A DNA stretch of 38,629 nucleotides, from contig WGNF01000021.1 of NCBI GenBank assembly GCA_016124615.1, positions 1 through 38,629 of the forward strand, read 5' to 3'. Position 1 is the first letter of the stretch. Each line of letters starts with the position of its first letter. This DNA is from Paracoccaceae bacterium. Lineage in GTDB: Bacteria > Pseudomonadota > Alphaproteobacteria > Rhodobacterales > Rhodobacteraceae. Below, piece by piece: positions 1 through 8,702 of the stretch. The notes under the pieces are model-generated. The model did no database searches, was not told the origin of the DNA, and was given only the letters and a program-made list of their open reading frames with translations. Made by a program: the position numbers and the translations under genes.

Positions 1-172
1 CAACCGTGACAACAGCGAAGACAGCCGCTTCCCGCAGCCGCAAGGCGTGGGAATGCTGCCAGAGGCGAACCTGATCGGCCGGGCCGACATGATCATCTTC
101 TCCTCTGCCGGGCGGTCGCTGTTCTTCTTCTGGACCTGGCGCGCCGACCGTTTCTTCAAGTGGATCGTCTGA
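1..172 (+). CDS. lepB: Signal peptidase I, C-terminal fragment (cut by window edge)
   Basis: The reading frame enters from the left edge (first full codon at position 2) and stops at 170-172. The visible 56 residues start with [10 protein letters not shown], the conserved box E of type I signal peptidases, and continue through LIGRAD and FSSAG to FFKWIV. The enzyme is membrane-anchored and cleaves signal peptides on the periplasmic side. About 37 of the 56 residues match the C-terminus of the complete lepB just downstream, so this is a diverged tandem paralogue. The catalytic Ser and Lys lie outside the window, so activity cannot be judged. Truncation is only by the window edge. Confidence 0.9.
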   Translation, partial: NRDNSEDSRFPQPQGVGMLPEANLIGRADMIIFSSAGRSLFFFWTWRADRFFKWIV

Positions 173-255
173 GCCGCGTGCCTTCGGAACCGGGCAAACT
201 TGACTCCACCCGCCGCGCCGCGCATGTAGCCCCGAAACAGCGGGCAGGGCAGGCA

Positions 256-1032
256 ATGGCGCGGATCGGCGGGGGGATACTCGAGACGGTGAAAACTGTC
301 TTTTACGCGCTGCTGATTGCGGGTCTGTTCCGCACCTTCTTCTTTCAGCCGTTCTGGATCCCCTCGGGCTCGATGAAGGATACGCTGCTGATCGGCGATT
401 TCCTTTTCGTCAACAAGATGGCTTACGGCTATTCGCGCTATTCCTGCCCGCTGGACCTTTGCCCGTTCCACGGCCGCATCCTTGCCACCCTGCCCAAGCG
501 CGGCGATGTGGTGGTGTTCCACCATCCGACCAACGGCGAAGACTACATCAAGCGCCTGATCGGCCTGCCCGGCGATACCGTGCAGATGCGCGACGGGTTG
601 CTTTACCTCAACGGTGCCGCGGTCGACGTGCAACCCGCGGGCCAGTTCGCCGAGCCGATGCTGCCGCAGGGGCCGGTCGGGTCTTACCCGCGCTGCGAGA
701 ATGCGCCGGTGGATCGTGGCGGAAGCTGCACCAAATCCCGCGCACGCGAAACGCTGCCCAACGGCGTGACCCATGATATCCTGAACATCGACCCGGACGG
801 CCCCGCCGACAACACCGAGGTCTTTACCGTTCCGCCGGGCGAGTATTTCTTCATGGGCGACAACCGCGACAATTCTGAAGACAGCCGTTTCGCGCAGCCG
901 CAGGGCGTCGGCTTCGTGCCGTTCGAAAATCTGATCGGCCGGGCCGACCGGGTGATGTTCTCTTCGGCCGGTCAGTCGCTGTTCGACGTGTGGGACTGGC
1001 GCTGGGGTCGGTTGATGCAGGCGATCGAGTGA
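256..1032 (+). CDS. lepB: Signal peptidase I
   Basis: Type I leader peptidase that removes signal peptides from exported proteins at the inner membrane. Counting from ATG 256 (258 aa), one N-terminal membrane segment (about residues 14-33) is followed by box B PSGSM with catalytic Ser39, box D with the general base Lys99 in [10 protein letters not shown], and box [12 protein letters not shown] near residue 200. ATG 256 is chosen because it has a GGGCAGG-like ribosome site and the protein then begins just before the membrane segment. A GTG at 160 would overlap the upstream lepB by 13 nt and add 32 residues without recognisable homology. The stop overlaps the GTG start of rnc (GTGA), so translation is probably coupled. 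A paralogue precedes it directly. Confidence 0.95.
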   Translation: MARIGGGILETVKTVFYALLIAGLFRTFFFQPFWIPSGSMKDTLLIGDFLFVNKMAYGYSRYSCPLDLCPFHGRILATLPKRGDVVVFHHPTNGEDYIKRLIGLPGDTVQMRDGLLYLNGAAVDVQPAGQFAEPMLPQGPVGSYPRCENAPVDRGGSCTKSRARETLPNGVTHDILNIDPDGPADNTEVFTVPPGEYFFMGDNRDNSEDSRFAQPQGVGFVPFENLIGRADRVMFSSAGQSLFDVWDWRWGRLMQAIE

Positions 1033-1718
1033 GGCTTTCCGCCGACCTCCTGGCCTTCGCGGCCCGCATCGGCCACGACTTCGCCCGGCCAGAGTTGCTG
1101 GTGCGCGCGGTCACCCATGCCTCGCTGTCGTCGCCCTCGCGGCCCGACAACCAACGGCTGGAGTTTCTGGGCGACCGTGTGCTGGGTCTGGTGATGGCCG
1201 AGGCGCTGCTGGCCGCCGACATGACGGCAAGCGAGGGGCAGCTTGCCCCCCGCTTCAACGCGCTGGTGCGCAAGGAAGCCTGCGCCGACGTTGCGCGCGA
1301 GGTTGCGCTGGGCGAGATCCTGAAACTCGGCCGGTCCGAAATGATGTCGGGCGGGCGGCGCAAAGAGGCGCTGCTGGGCGACGCGATGGAAGCGGTGATC
1401 GCCGCCGTCTACCTTGATGGCGGTTTCGATGCGGCGCGCGACATGGTGCTGCGGCTTTGGGGCAACCGGGTGTCAGGGGTCGAGGCCGATGCCCGCGACG
1501 CCAAGACCGCGTTGCAGGAATGGGCGCAGGCGCGCGGCCAGACGCCGCCCGCCTATGCCGAACTTGGCCGCGACGGCCCCGACCACGCGCCCGTCTTTAC
1601 CGTCGAGGCGCGGCTGGCCAGCGGCGAGGCCGAGGCGGCACAGGCGGGATCGAAACGGCAGGCGGAACAGGCCGCGGCGCGCGCGCTGCTGGACCGGATG
1701 GAGAAAAGCAATGGCTGA
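1029..1718 (+). CDS. rnc: Ribonuclease III
   Basis: Double-strand-specific endoribonuclease that processes rRNA precursors and structured mRNAs. Read from GTG 1029 the protein has 229 residues, the usual family length. The RNase III signature [10 protein letters not shown] carries Glu45 and Asp49; a second acidic pair, Asp118 and Glu121, lies in [11 protein letters not shown] double-stranded RNA-binding domain fills roughly residues 155-226. The start overlaps the lepB stop by 4 nt and the 3' end overlaps era by 8 nt. The order lepB-rnc-era-recO is conserved in alphaproteobacteria. An upstream in-frame start at 990 would lie inside lepB and is not needed. Confidence 0.96.
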   Translation: MRLSADLLAFAARIGHDFARPELLVRAVTHASLSSPSRPDNQRLEFLGDRVLGLVMAEALLAADMTASEGQLAPRFNALVRKEACADVAREVALGEILKLGRSEMMSGGRRKEALLGDAMEAVIAAVYLDGGFDAARDMVLRLWGNRVSGVEADARDAKTALQEWAQARGQTPPAYAELGRDGPDHAPVFTVEARLASGEAEAAQAGSKRQAEQAAARALLDRMEKSNG

Positions 1719-2631
1719 AGCACACCGGGCCGGTTTCGTGGCGCTGATCGGCGAGCCGAATGCGGGCAAGTCGACGCTTCTGAACAGGATGGTCGGCGCC
1801 AAGGTGTCGATCGTCACCCACAAGGTGCAGACCACCCGCACCCGCATCCGCGGCATCTGCATGTCCGGGGCGTCGCAGATCGTGTTCGTCGACACGCCGG
1901 GCTTGTTTCGCCCGCGCCGCCGACTGGACCGGGCGATGGTCGCGGCCGCCTGGGGCGGGGCGGCGGATGCCGATGTGATCGTGCTGCTGATCGAGGCGCA
2001 CCGCGGGCTGACCGAGGGCGGCAAGGCGATCATCGACACGCTGAAGGACCGCATTCCGCAAGGCCAAGCCATCGCGCTGGCGATCAACAAGATCGACAAG
2101 GTGAAGGCCGAAACGCTGCTGCGCCTTGCGGAAGAGATGAACGCGGCCTTCCCCTTCGTGAAGACCTTCATGATCTCGGCCGAGCGGGGGCATGGGGTGG
2201 ACGATCTACGCGACTGGCTGGCCACGCAGGTGCCCGAACACGCCTGGTTCTATCCCGAGGATCAGATCGCCGACGTGCCGCTGCGGGCGATCGCGGCCGA
2301 GATCACCCGCGAAAAGCTGACCCTGCGCCTGCACGAGGAACTGCCCTACCAGTTGACGGTGGAAACCGAGAACTGGGAGGACCGCGAGGATGGATCGACC
2401 CGGATCGACCAGATCATCTATGTCGGCCGCGACGGTCACAAGGGCATCGTGCTGGGCCGCAAGGGCGAGACGATCAAGAGCATCTCGACCGCCGCGCGGG
2501 CTGAAATCGCCGGGTTCCTCGAACGTCCGGTGCACCTGTTCCTGCAAGTGAAGGTCCGCCCGAACTGGGAGGAAGAAGCCGAGCGCTATTCCGAGATGGG
2601 GCTGGATTTCAAGGATGGCAACCTGAAGTGA
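1711..2631 (+). CDS. era: GTPase Era
   Basis: Ras-like GTPase that binds the 3' end of 16S rRNA and is needed for 30S subunit maturation. 306 residues from ATG 1711, the normal length. G1 is GEPNAGKST (residues 14-22), the switch region has TTRTRIRG, G3 is DTPGLF, G4 is NKID and G5 is SAERG. The C-terminal KH domain contains [18 protein letters not shown]. It overlaps rnc by 8 nt (ATGGCTGA) and the following DUF1491 gene by 4 nt, so the cluster is probably one transcript. Confidence 0.97.
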   Translation: MAEAHRAGFVALIGEPNAGKSTLLNRMVGAKVSIVTHKVQTTRTRIRGICMSGASQIVFVDTPGLFRPRRRLDRAMVAAAWGGAADADVIVLLIEAHRGLTEGGKAIIDTLKDRIPQGQAIALAINKIDKVKAETLLRLAEEMNAAFPFVKTFMISAERGHGVDDLRDWLATQVPEHAWFYPEDQIADVPLRAIAAEITREKLTLRLHEELPYQLTVETENWEDREDGSTRIDQIIYVGRDGHKGIVLGRKGETIKSISTAARAEIAGFLERPVHLFLQVKVRPNWEEEAERYSEMGLDFKDGNLK

Positions 2632-2960
2632 GCCGCCTGACCAGCGCCTTCTGGGTGCAGGCCTACCTCACCCGTCTTCGGCTGGCGAATATCCCGGCCT
2701 ATGTCACCGCGCATGGCGACGATACCGCCGGGGCGGTTCTGGTGAAACTGGCCACGCTCGATGGCCGCGCCCGGGCCTTTCAGCGCAGCTTCGATCTGAT
2801 GACGGGCGCCCGCGCCTGGATCACGCTGGCCGACGGGGCCGAGGCCGAGGTGGACAGCGCCATCGCCCGCCAGAAGGGCTATGACCCCGACCTTTGGGTG
2901 ATCGAGGTCGAGGATCGCGCCGGGCGCAGCCTGCTGGATGAACCGGGCCTTAGCGACTGA
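2628..2960 (+). CDS. DUF1491 family protein
   Basis: Small conserved protein of 110 residues found mainly in alphaproteobacteria, function unknown. It begins [18 protein letters not shown] and has the family's central acidic part (ADGAEAEVDSAIARQKGYDPDLW) followed by VIEVEDR. No membrane segment or signal peptide. The GTG start overlaps the era stop (GTGA), placing it at the end of the lepB-rnc-era transcript and suggesting a housekeeping role near ribosome maturation, which is inference from position only. Its last 11 nt overlap the 3' end of the convergent membrane-protein gene. Confidence 0.85.
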   Translation: MSRLTSAFWVQAYLTRLRLANIPAYVTAHGDDTAGAVLVKLATLDGRARAFQRSFDLMTGARAWITLADGAEAEVDSAIARQKGYDPDLWVIEVEDRAGRSLLDEPGLSD

Positions 2961-3585
2961 CCCGCCGCTGGTGCCGCGTGCGCGGCCCGAACGCTTTCGC
3001 GATCAGCAACAGCGCCGCCCCGAGGACAAGGATCAGCAGGGCGAAGCCGACGATGTGTACGCTGACGCCCGGCCAGCCAAAGCGCGAGACATCCAGAAAC
3101 GCGTAGGGCGCCTGGCCCGTCAGCATTTCCCGCACCAGAACATACACCACATAGGCCACTGGCCAGCCGAGCCAGAGGAAGGCATCAAGCGCCCGAAGAC
3201 TGTCGCGGCGCGCATAGGCCAACCACCACGCCAGCACCAGCAGCGGCACCGCGACGTGCAGCCCGAAATCCGCCCAATAGTCGAGGCCGACCAACGACCC
3301 AAGCGAGGCCGGGAATGCATTGTTGATAATGCCAACGGCAAGGATCCCCACCGTCACCGCGCCCGCTTGTCGTGCCGAGGCGATCAGGCCCGCAAATCCG
3401 ACGAGGCCAAGGACCGCCACAACTGCGGCATTTGCCAGCAGCGAGAAGGATCCGGCCATTTTCCACACCACCATCCAGGGCGTCTCGGCGCCGACCCCTT
3501 CTGAAATCACAACCGCCTGCGCTGTCAGGGCCGCCAATGCCACCAACGCCACAGCGCCTGCCGCCAACCTTTCCGTTGCAGCCAT
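2950..3585 (-). CDS. Pr6Pr family integral membrane protein
   Basis: 211-residue hydrophobic protein with about six predicted membrane segments. It resembles the Pr6Pr (FAR-17a/AIG1-like) family: an N-terminal part with WKMAGSFSLLANAAVVAVLG, a central DFGLHVAVPLLVLAWWL, then WPVAYVVYVLVREMLTG and YAFLDV. Biochemical function in bacteria is unknown. The ATG at 3585 is preceded on its strand by GGGAGGA at good spacing. It lies between era/DUF1491 and recO in opposite orientation, interrupting the usual cluster, and runs divergently from recO with 95 nt between starts. The C-terminus is basic (RTRHQRRVSR). Confidence 0.8.
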   Translation of the reverse strand: MAATERLAAGAVALVALAALTAQAVVISEGVGAETPWMVVWKMAGSFSLLANAAVVAVLGLVGFAGLIASARQAGAVTVGILAVGIINNAFPASLGSLVGLDYWADFGLHVAVPLLVLAWWLAYARRDSLRALDAFLWLGWPVAYVVYVLVREMLTGQAPYAFLDVSRFGWPGVSVHIVGFALLILVLGAALLLIAKAFGPRTRHQRRVSR

Positions 3586-3680
3586 CGTTCCTCCCGTCGT
3601 CCCCGATCACAGGTTGGCGAACGTAGCGCGGCTCGACAAGCCCCCTTGTCGAAGAGGGGCAAGCGTGAATACTCGCCCGA

Positions 3681-4406
3681 ATGGAGTGGCGGGATCAGGG
3701 CGTGCTGCTTTCCGTGCGCGGGCATGGCGAAAGCGCTGCAATCATTGAGGTTTTTACGGCAGAGCACGGCCGCCATGCGGGCGTCGTGCGCGGTGGGGCG
3801 TCGCGCAAAATCTCGCCGATCCTGCAACCCGGCGCGCAGCTTGACCTGACGTGGCGGGCGCGACTGGACGAACACATCGGCGCCTTCACCGTCGAGCCGC
3901 TGAAGGGCCGGGCCGGGGCGATCCTGTCGGACCGCCGCGCGCTGGCGGGGCTGAACGCGGTCGCTGCGCTTCTGGCCTTCGCACTGCCGGAACGCGAGCC
4001 GCATCCCGCGCTTTACGCAAGTTCCATCGCGCTCTTCGACGCGCTGATCGAGACCGACAGCTGGCCGCTGGCCTATCTGCGGTGGGAACTGGCCCTGCTG
4101 GAAGAGATGGGGTTCGGCCTTGATCTGACCTCTTGCGCCGTCACTGGCACGCGCGACGATCTGGCCTATGTCAGCCCGCGTAGCGGCCGCTCCGTCAGCC
4201 GACAGGGGGCGGGCGACTGGGCCGATCGCCTGCTGCCGCTGCCCCCTGCGCTGTTGGGGCAGGGGCCCGCCGACGCGGCAGAGATTGCCGCGGGCCTGCG
4301 GTTGACGGGGCATTTTCTGGAAACCTGGCTCGCGCCGCAACTGGGCCAGCGGCCCTTGCCCGAGGCGCGGCGCAGGCTGGTCGCGGTGCTGGTCCGCACC
4401 ACGTAA
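3681..4406 (+). CDS. recO: DNA repair protein RecO
   Basis: Recombination mediator that helps load RecA onto SSB-coated DNA in the RecFOR pathway. 241 residues, the usual length in this group. The N-terminal OB fold begins [21 protein letters not shown] and continues [15 protein letters not shown], typical of alphaproteobacterial RecO; the rest is the helical RecO C domain, ending in [10 protein letters not shown]. Only one cysteine is present, so the zinc-binding Cys cluster of some RecO proteins is absent. No clear ribosome site precedes ATG 3681. Position just past era fits the conserved neighbourhood. Confidence 0.92.
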   Translation: MEWRDQGVLLSVRGHGESAAIIEVFTAEHGRHAGVVRGGASRKISPILQPGAQLDLTWRARLDEHIGAFTVEPLKGRAGAILSDRRALAGLNAVAALLAFALPEREPHPALYASSIALFDALIETDSWPLAYLRWELALLEEMGFGLDLTSCAVTGTRDDLAYVSPRSGRSVSRQGAGDWADRLLPLPPALLGQGPADAAEIAAGLRLTGHFLETWLAPQLGQRPLPEARRRLVAVLVRTT

Positions 4407-4527
4407 GGCGGGCATCTGCCCAATTCTTCGGCGAGGTTCGCAAGCGACGCCGCCTTGTCGCGCGCAAGGCAGACGCCGGGGCGGGCGCGGGTGCCAATCG
4501 GCGCATTCACAACCGACATTTCAGGTG

Positions 4528-5769
4528 ATGACCACACGCCGCATTCCCATCCTGCTGCGCCACGCCTCGACCCCCCGGGTCGAAGGCTTCGCCATGCTGT
4601 CCGCCTGGGACGCGGCGATCCGGGGCGTGCTGATCTCGATCATGCCGCTGGTGGTCTATGAGGCGCTGGGCAGCGCGGCGCTGGAATCGCGGCTTTATTT
4701 CTTCATCGGCATCTGTTCGCTTTGCACCGGGCTGATGGTGCCTTGGCTGACCCGGTTCATTCCGCGCCGCTGGATGTATTCGCTGGGCGGCCTGTCCTAT
4801 CTGCTGGGCCTTGGGCTGGCGGTGCATGGCGGCACGGTCGCGATCGGCTTTGCGCTGCTGTTCATAACGCTCGGCACCGTTACGGTCTTCGTCTGCCTGA
4901 ACGCCTATGTGCTTGACTACGTTGCCCGCACCGACCTTGGGCGCTGCAATTCCAAGCAGATGCTGTTCAGCGCGGCGCCGTGGTCGATCGGCCCGGTGCT
5001 GGGGGTCTGGCTGCACACCTGGTGGGCGCCTGCCCCCTTCCTGCTGGCTGCGGTCTTTGCCTGCATTCAGTTGGCCACATTCTGGTATCTGCGGCTTGGC
5101 AACGGCAAGGAGATCAGCCGCGCCAAGGGGCCAACGCCGAATCCGCTGGCCTACCTCGGGCCGTTCTTTGCGCAGCCGCGGCTTGTGGTGGGCTGGGCCT
5201 TTGCGGTGATCCGGTCGTGCGGCTGGTGGGTCTATGTCGTCTATCTGCCGATTTTCTGCGTGCAGCAGGGGCTTGGCGATGACGTGGCGGGGATCGCGCT
5301 GTCGATTTCGAACGTGATGCTGTTCACCACGCCGTTCATGCTGCGCTTCGTGCAGAAGGCCAGCGTGCGGATCGCCGTCACCACCGCTTTCGTCTGCTGC
5401 GGCAGCATCTTCACGCTGGCCACCCTGTTCTCGCCGCTGCCCTGGGCCACCTTCGGGCTGATGATGGCGGGGTCGGCCTTCCTTGTCTTGCTCGACGTGT
5501 CGGCGGGGTTGCCGTTTCTGATGGCGGTCAAGCCGTCGCAGCGCACCGAAATGGCCGCCGTCTATTCCAGCTTTCGCGATGTCTCGGGCATCCTGACGCC
5601 GGGGGTGGCGTGGCTGGTGCTGCTGGTCGCGCCGGTGGCGACGGTGTTCGCGGCCTCGGGCGCGGCGCTTCTGGGGGCGGCGGCGCTGGCGGCGCGGTTG
5701 CACCCGCGCCTTGGCGTGGCGCGCCCCTCGCACGGGGCGGAACAGCGGCACCTGCCGGCCGGGGAATAG
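4528..5769 (+). CDS. MFS transporter
   Basis: 413-residue polytopic membrane protein with the length, about 12 hydrophobic segments and central cytoplasmic loop (around LGNGKEISRAKGPTPN) of major facilitator superfamily carriers. No motif identifies the substrate. Segments include YFFIGICSLCTGLMV and LGLGLAVHGGTVAIGFALL. A GTG lies one codon upstream (4525); neither start has a strong ribosome site, so ATG is preferred. The gene ends one base before the 3' end of the convergent epimerase gene. The interval 4407-4527 holds no convincing gene. Confidence 0.8.
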   Translation: MTTRRIPILLRHASTPRVEGFAMLSAWDAAIRGVLISIMPLVVYEALGSAALESRLYFFIGICSLCTGLMVPWLTRFIPRRWMYSLGGLSYLLGLGLAVHGGTVAIGFALLFITLGTVTVFVCLNAYVLDYVARTDLGRCNSKQMLFSAAPWSIGPVLGVWLHTWWAPAPFLLAAVFACIQLATFWYLRLGNGKEISRAKGPTPNPLAYLGPFFAQPRLVVGWAFAVIRSCGWWVYVVYLPIFCVQQGLGDDVAGIALSISNVMLFTTPFMLRFVQKASVRIAVTTAFVCCGSIFTLATLFSPLPWATFGLMMAGSAFLVLLDVSAGLPFLMAVKPSQRTEMAAVYSSFRDVSGILTPGVAWLVLLVAPVATVFAASGAALLGAAALAARLHPRLGVARPSHGAEQRHLPAGE

Positions 5770-5770
5770 C

Positions 5771-6802
5771 CTAGGTCACCAGTTCGTTTTCAACCAGAAA
5801 CCGTGCCGTGTCGCGGATGCTGTCGGCGGCGTTCAGGAAGTTCATGCCCATCTCGCCTCTCGCGCGGGCATTCGAAAGCTCGTCACGGCGCCCGAGCCCG
5901 GGCAGGATTGTGCGGATCGAGGGGTCGAACAGCGAAAGCGCCCGCACCACGAAATCCGGCGCGACCCGGCGCGTGATGCGACGGTAGGGATAAAGCGCGG
6001 CAATGATTTCGGCGATGTCCTTGAACCACAGGAACCGGTCCGCCGCGATGTAGCGCCGCCCGGAGGTTTCGGGCCGTTCGAGGGCGCGCAGGTGCATTTC
6101 GGCGACGTCGCGCACATCGACGATGCCAAAGCCGAAGTTCGGCAGCATCGGATCCTTTGACGCCAGCACCCGCTCTATCACGCTGATCGACGAGCCGAAG
6201 TGGCGATCCAGCGGCGGGCCGGTCACCAGAACGGGGTTGATCGTGGTCAGCGCCAGCCCCGGTGCCTTGGCAGCAAAGTCCCAGGCGGCGCGCTCGGCCA
6301 GCGTCTTGGACTTGACGTAGGCGGTGGCGGTCGGGTGGTCGAGGTCGCTCCAGTCGTCCTCATCCATGACGGGCTTGGCCGCCGAGGGTGCGCGATAGGC
6401 GATGGCCGCGACAGAGGATGTCAGCACCACACGGGCGACCCCCGCCGCCTGCGCTGCCTTCAACGCCCGCAGCGTGCCATCGACCGCCGGGCGGATCAGG
6501 TCCTGTTCATCTTTCGGCTGGGTGATCGGAAACGGCGAGGCGGTGTGGATCAACGCCTCGACCCCGGCAAAAGCCGCCTCCCATCCCGCGTCCTGCGTCA
6601 GGTCGAGGGTCACAAAGCGCAGCCGGTCCTGCGCCGTCGGGTCGGTCAGATGCGTGCCAACGGCTGCGCGGACTTCATCTTCCCGGTCGCGGCTGCGCAC
6701 CGAGCCAGTGACGCTGTGCCCCGCATTCAGCAGGCGCAACAGGATGTGTTTGGCGATGAAGCCCGAGGCTCCGGTCAGTAGAATGCTTTGAGGGGCGGCC
6801 AT
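5771..6802 (-). CDS. NAD(P)-dependent epimerase/reductase (extended SDR, dihydroflavonol reductase-like)
   Basis: Extended short-chain dehydrogenase of 343 residues. The Rossmann nucleotide-binding motif GASGFIA lies at residues 11-17 and the catalytic Tyr-x3-Lys is YVKSK (Tyr162, Lys166). The middle region (SSVAAIAY, NPVLVTGP, VDVRDVAEMH) matches the dihydroflavonol 4-reductase/aldehyde reductase branch. Substrate unknown. ATG 6802 is preferred over a GTG at 6814 because GGAGAG sits six bases before it. It lies 66 nt downstream of the methylsuccinyl-CoA dehydrogenase gene on the same strand, so cotranscription is possible, but no pathway link is evident. Confidence 0.85.
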   Translation of the reverse strand: MAAPQSILLTGASGFIAKHILLRLLNAGHSVTGSVRSRDREDEVRAAVGTHLTDPTAQDRLRFVTLDLTQDAGWEAAFAGVEALIHTASPFPITQPKDEQDLIRPAVDGTLRALKAAQAAGVARVVLTSSVAAIAYRAPSAAKPVMDEDDWSDLDHPTATAYVKSKTLAERAAWDFAAKAPGLALTTINPVLVTGPPLDRHFGSSISVIERVLASKDPMLPNFGFGIVDVRDVAEMHLRALERPETSGRRYIAADRFLWFKDIAEIIAALYPYRRITRRVAPDFVVRALSLFDPSIRTILPGLGRRDELSNARARGEMGMNFLNAADSIRDTARFLVENELVT

Positions 6803-6868
6803 CGGTCTCTCCACTCTTGGGCCCTTGTCAGCTAGGGCGCCAGCGGCAAAATTCCAAGGGCCGGGGGG

Positions 6869-8536
6869 TCAGTCCAGCAACCGCCGCGCGATTACCTGCG
6901 CCTGAATCTCGGCGGCGCCCTCGAAGATGTTCAGGATGCGGGCGTCGCACAGGATGCGGCTGATGCGGTATTCCAGCGCGAAACCGTTGCCGCCGTGGAT
7001 CTGCAGCGCGTTGTCGGCCGCTGCCCATGCCACGCGGGCGCCCAGCAGCTTCGCCATCCCGGCTTCCAGATCGCAACGTTTGTCGTGATCTTTCTCCCAC
7101 GCCGCGCGATAGGTCAGCTGGCGGGCGATCATGATCTCGACCGCCATCATGGCCAGCTTGCCGGCAACGCGGGGAAACGCGATCAGCGACTTGCCGAACT
7201 GCTTGCGGTCCTCGGCATATTGCAGCCCGGTTTCCAGCGCCGATTGCGCCACGCCCACGGCGCGCGCTGCGGTCTGGATGCGGGCGCTTTCGAAGGTTTG
7301 CATCAGCTGCTTGAAGCCCTGCCCCTCGACCCCGCCCAGCAGGTTTTCACCCTTCACCGCGAACCCGTCAAAGCCCAGTTCGTATTCCTTCATGCCGCGG
7401 TAGCCCAGCACCTCGATCTCGGTGCCGGTCATGCCGGGGGTGGGGAAGGGTTCGGCCTCGGTGCCGGGGGTCTTTTCGGCAAGGAACATCGACAGCCCGC
7501 GCCAGTCGGTGGAATTCGGGTCGGTGCGCGCCAGCAGCGTCATCACATGCGCCCGCGCGGCATGGGTGATCCAGGTCTTGTTGCCGGTGATGCGCCAGTC
7601 ATCACCCTCTTTCACCGCGCGGGTGCGCAGGCTGCCAAGGTCGGACCCGGTGTTGGGTTCGGTAAAGACCGCCGTCGGCAGAATCTCGGCGCTGGCGATC
7701 TTCGGCAGCCAATGCGCCTTTTGCGCTTCGGTGCCGCCACACAGGATCAGTTCGGCCGCAATCTCGCTGCGGGTGCCAAGGCTGCCGACGCCGATGTAGC
7801 CGCGCGACAGTTCCTCGCTGACCACCACCATCGACGCCTTCGACAGGCCAAAGCCGCCGTATTCTTCCGGGATGGTCAGGCCGAAGACGCCCATCTCGGC
7901 CAGCGCGTCGATGATCTCCATCGGGATCAGCTCGTCCTTCAGGTGCCAGCCTTGCGCGAACGGGATCACGCGCTCGTCGGCGAAGCGGCGGAACTGGTCG
8001 CGGATCATCTCCAACTCATCATCCAACCCGGTCGCACCAAAGGTCGCGCGGCCGTGGTTTTCGCGCAGAAGGCCCGCCAGTTGCATCCGGGCGGCGGCAG
8101 AGTTGCCCTGGGCCATCAGGGTCTGCGCCGCCGCACCGGTAAGGCCGGGCGGCAGCCCGAGGTCTTGCAGGCGTGCAACCTCACCCTGGCTCATGGGAAT
8201 GCCGCCCGCGATCTGGGCCAGGTATTCGCCAAAGCCGATCTGTACGATCAGCGCCTCGAGGGCGCCGAAGCTGCCCGCTTCGCGCAAGCGCAGCGCCCAG
8301 TCCTGCAAGGCCGACAGCGCTTCGGCATAGGTGGCGATCCAGGCGGCGGCGTGGGCGGCGAACTGGTCAGCCTCCAGCGCCGCGGCCGACACCCGGCCCT
8401 CAGGGGCCACGCGGCCGCGCAGCGCCGCCACGGCGGCCTCGCGCAGCGCCAGCACCTCGGGCAGCGCCGCGCCGGTCAGCGACAGAAGATCGGGAAGCAT
8501 CGCGGTTGCGGGCGTCGCGCCCCCGTCATGTGCCAT
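6869..8536 (-). CDS. mcd: (2S)-methylsuccinyl-CoA dehydrogenase
   Basis: FAD-dependent acyl-CoA dehydrogenase assigned to the oxidation of methylsuccinyl-CoA to mesaconyl-CoA in the ethylmalonyl-CoA pathway of acetate assimilation. At 555 residues it is about 150 longer than ordinary acyl-CoA dehydrogenases because of an N-terminal helical domain, diagnostic of the Mcd branch (QIGFGEYLAQIAGGIPMSQ). The core has AVFTEPNTGSDLGSLRT, the ARIQTAARAVGVAQSALE segment, IHGGNGF, and the C-terminal IFEGAAEIQ whose Glu539 is in the place of the usual catalytic base. ATG 8536 has AAGGAG eight bases upstream; an ATG at 8581 lacks this. An AT-rich stretch at 8589-8598 (TATTAT on this strand) may be its -10 region. 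ccr, ecm and other pathway genes are not in the window. Confidence 0.88.
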   Translation of the reverse strand: MAHDGGATPATAMLPDLLSLTGAALPEVLALREAAVAALRGRVAPEGRVSAAALEADQFAAHAAAWIATYAEALSALQDWALRLREAGSFGALEALIVQIGFGEYLAQIAGGIPMSQGEVARLQDLGLPPGLTGAAAQTLMAQGNSAAARMQLAGLLRENHGRATFGATGLDDELEMIRDQFRRFADERVIPFAQGWHLKDELIPMEIIDALAEMGVFGLTIPEEYGGFGLSKASMVVVSEELSRGYIGVGSLGTRSEIAAELILCGGTEAQKAHWLPKIASAEILPTAVFTEPNTGSDLGSLRTRAVKEGDDWRITGNKTWITHAARAHVMTLLARTDPNSTDWRGLSMFLAEKTPGTEAEPFPTPGMTGTEIEVLGYRGMKEYELGFDGFAVKGENLLGGVEGQGFKQLMQTFESARIQTAARAVGVAQSALETGLQYAEDRKQFGKSLIAFPRVAGKLAMMAVEIMIARQLTYRAAWEKDHDKRCDLEAGMAKLLGARVAWAAADNALQIHGGNGFALEYRISRILCDARILNIFEGAAEIQAQVIARRLLD

Positions 8537-8702
8537 GAGTCGGCTCCTTGCTGCAATCGCATCCTGATACGGACTTCGCATGTGCAGCGCAATAATAATT
8601 CGCCACTGATGCCTCGAAAGACTGAAAGTGTCGCAACAGATTCGCGCTGCGCCGGGCGCCTCGGCAAGCTACAACCCCTGGAGAAGTCAGGGGGAGGGCA
8701 CG

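Noticed and set aside
4410..4421. Small GGGCA/TGCCC hairpin after recO as terminator
   Set aside because: The stem is only five bases with a two-base loop and is followed by a weak T-poor stretch.
4166..4537. Minus-strand frame starting within the MFS leader and covering the recO-MFS gap
   Set aside because: Its first 50 residues (NAPIGTRARPG region) look less shadow-like, but no family is recognised and the rest is antisense to recO.
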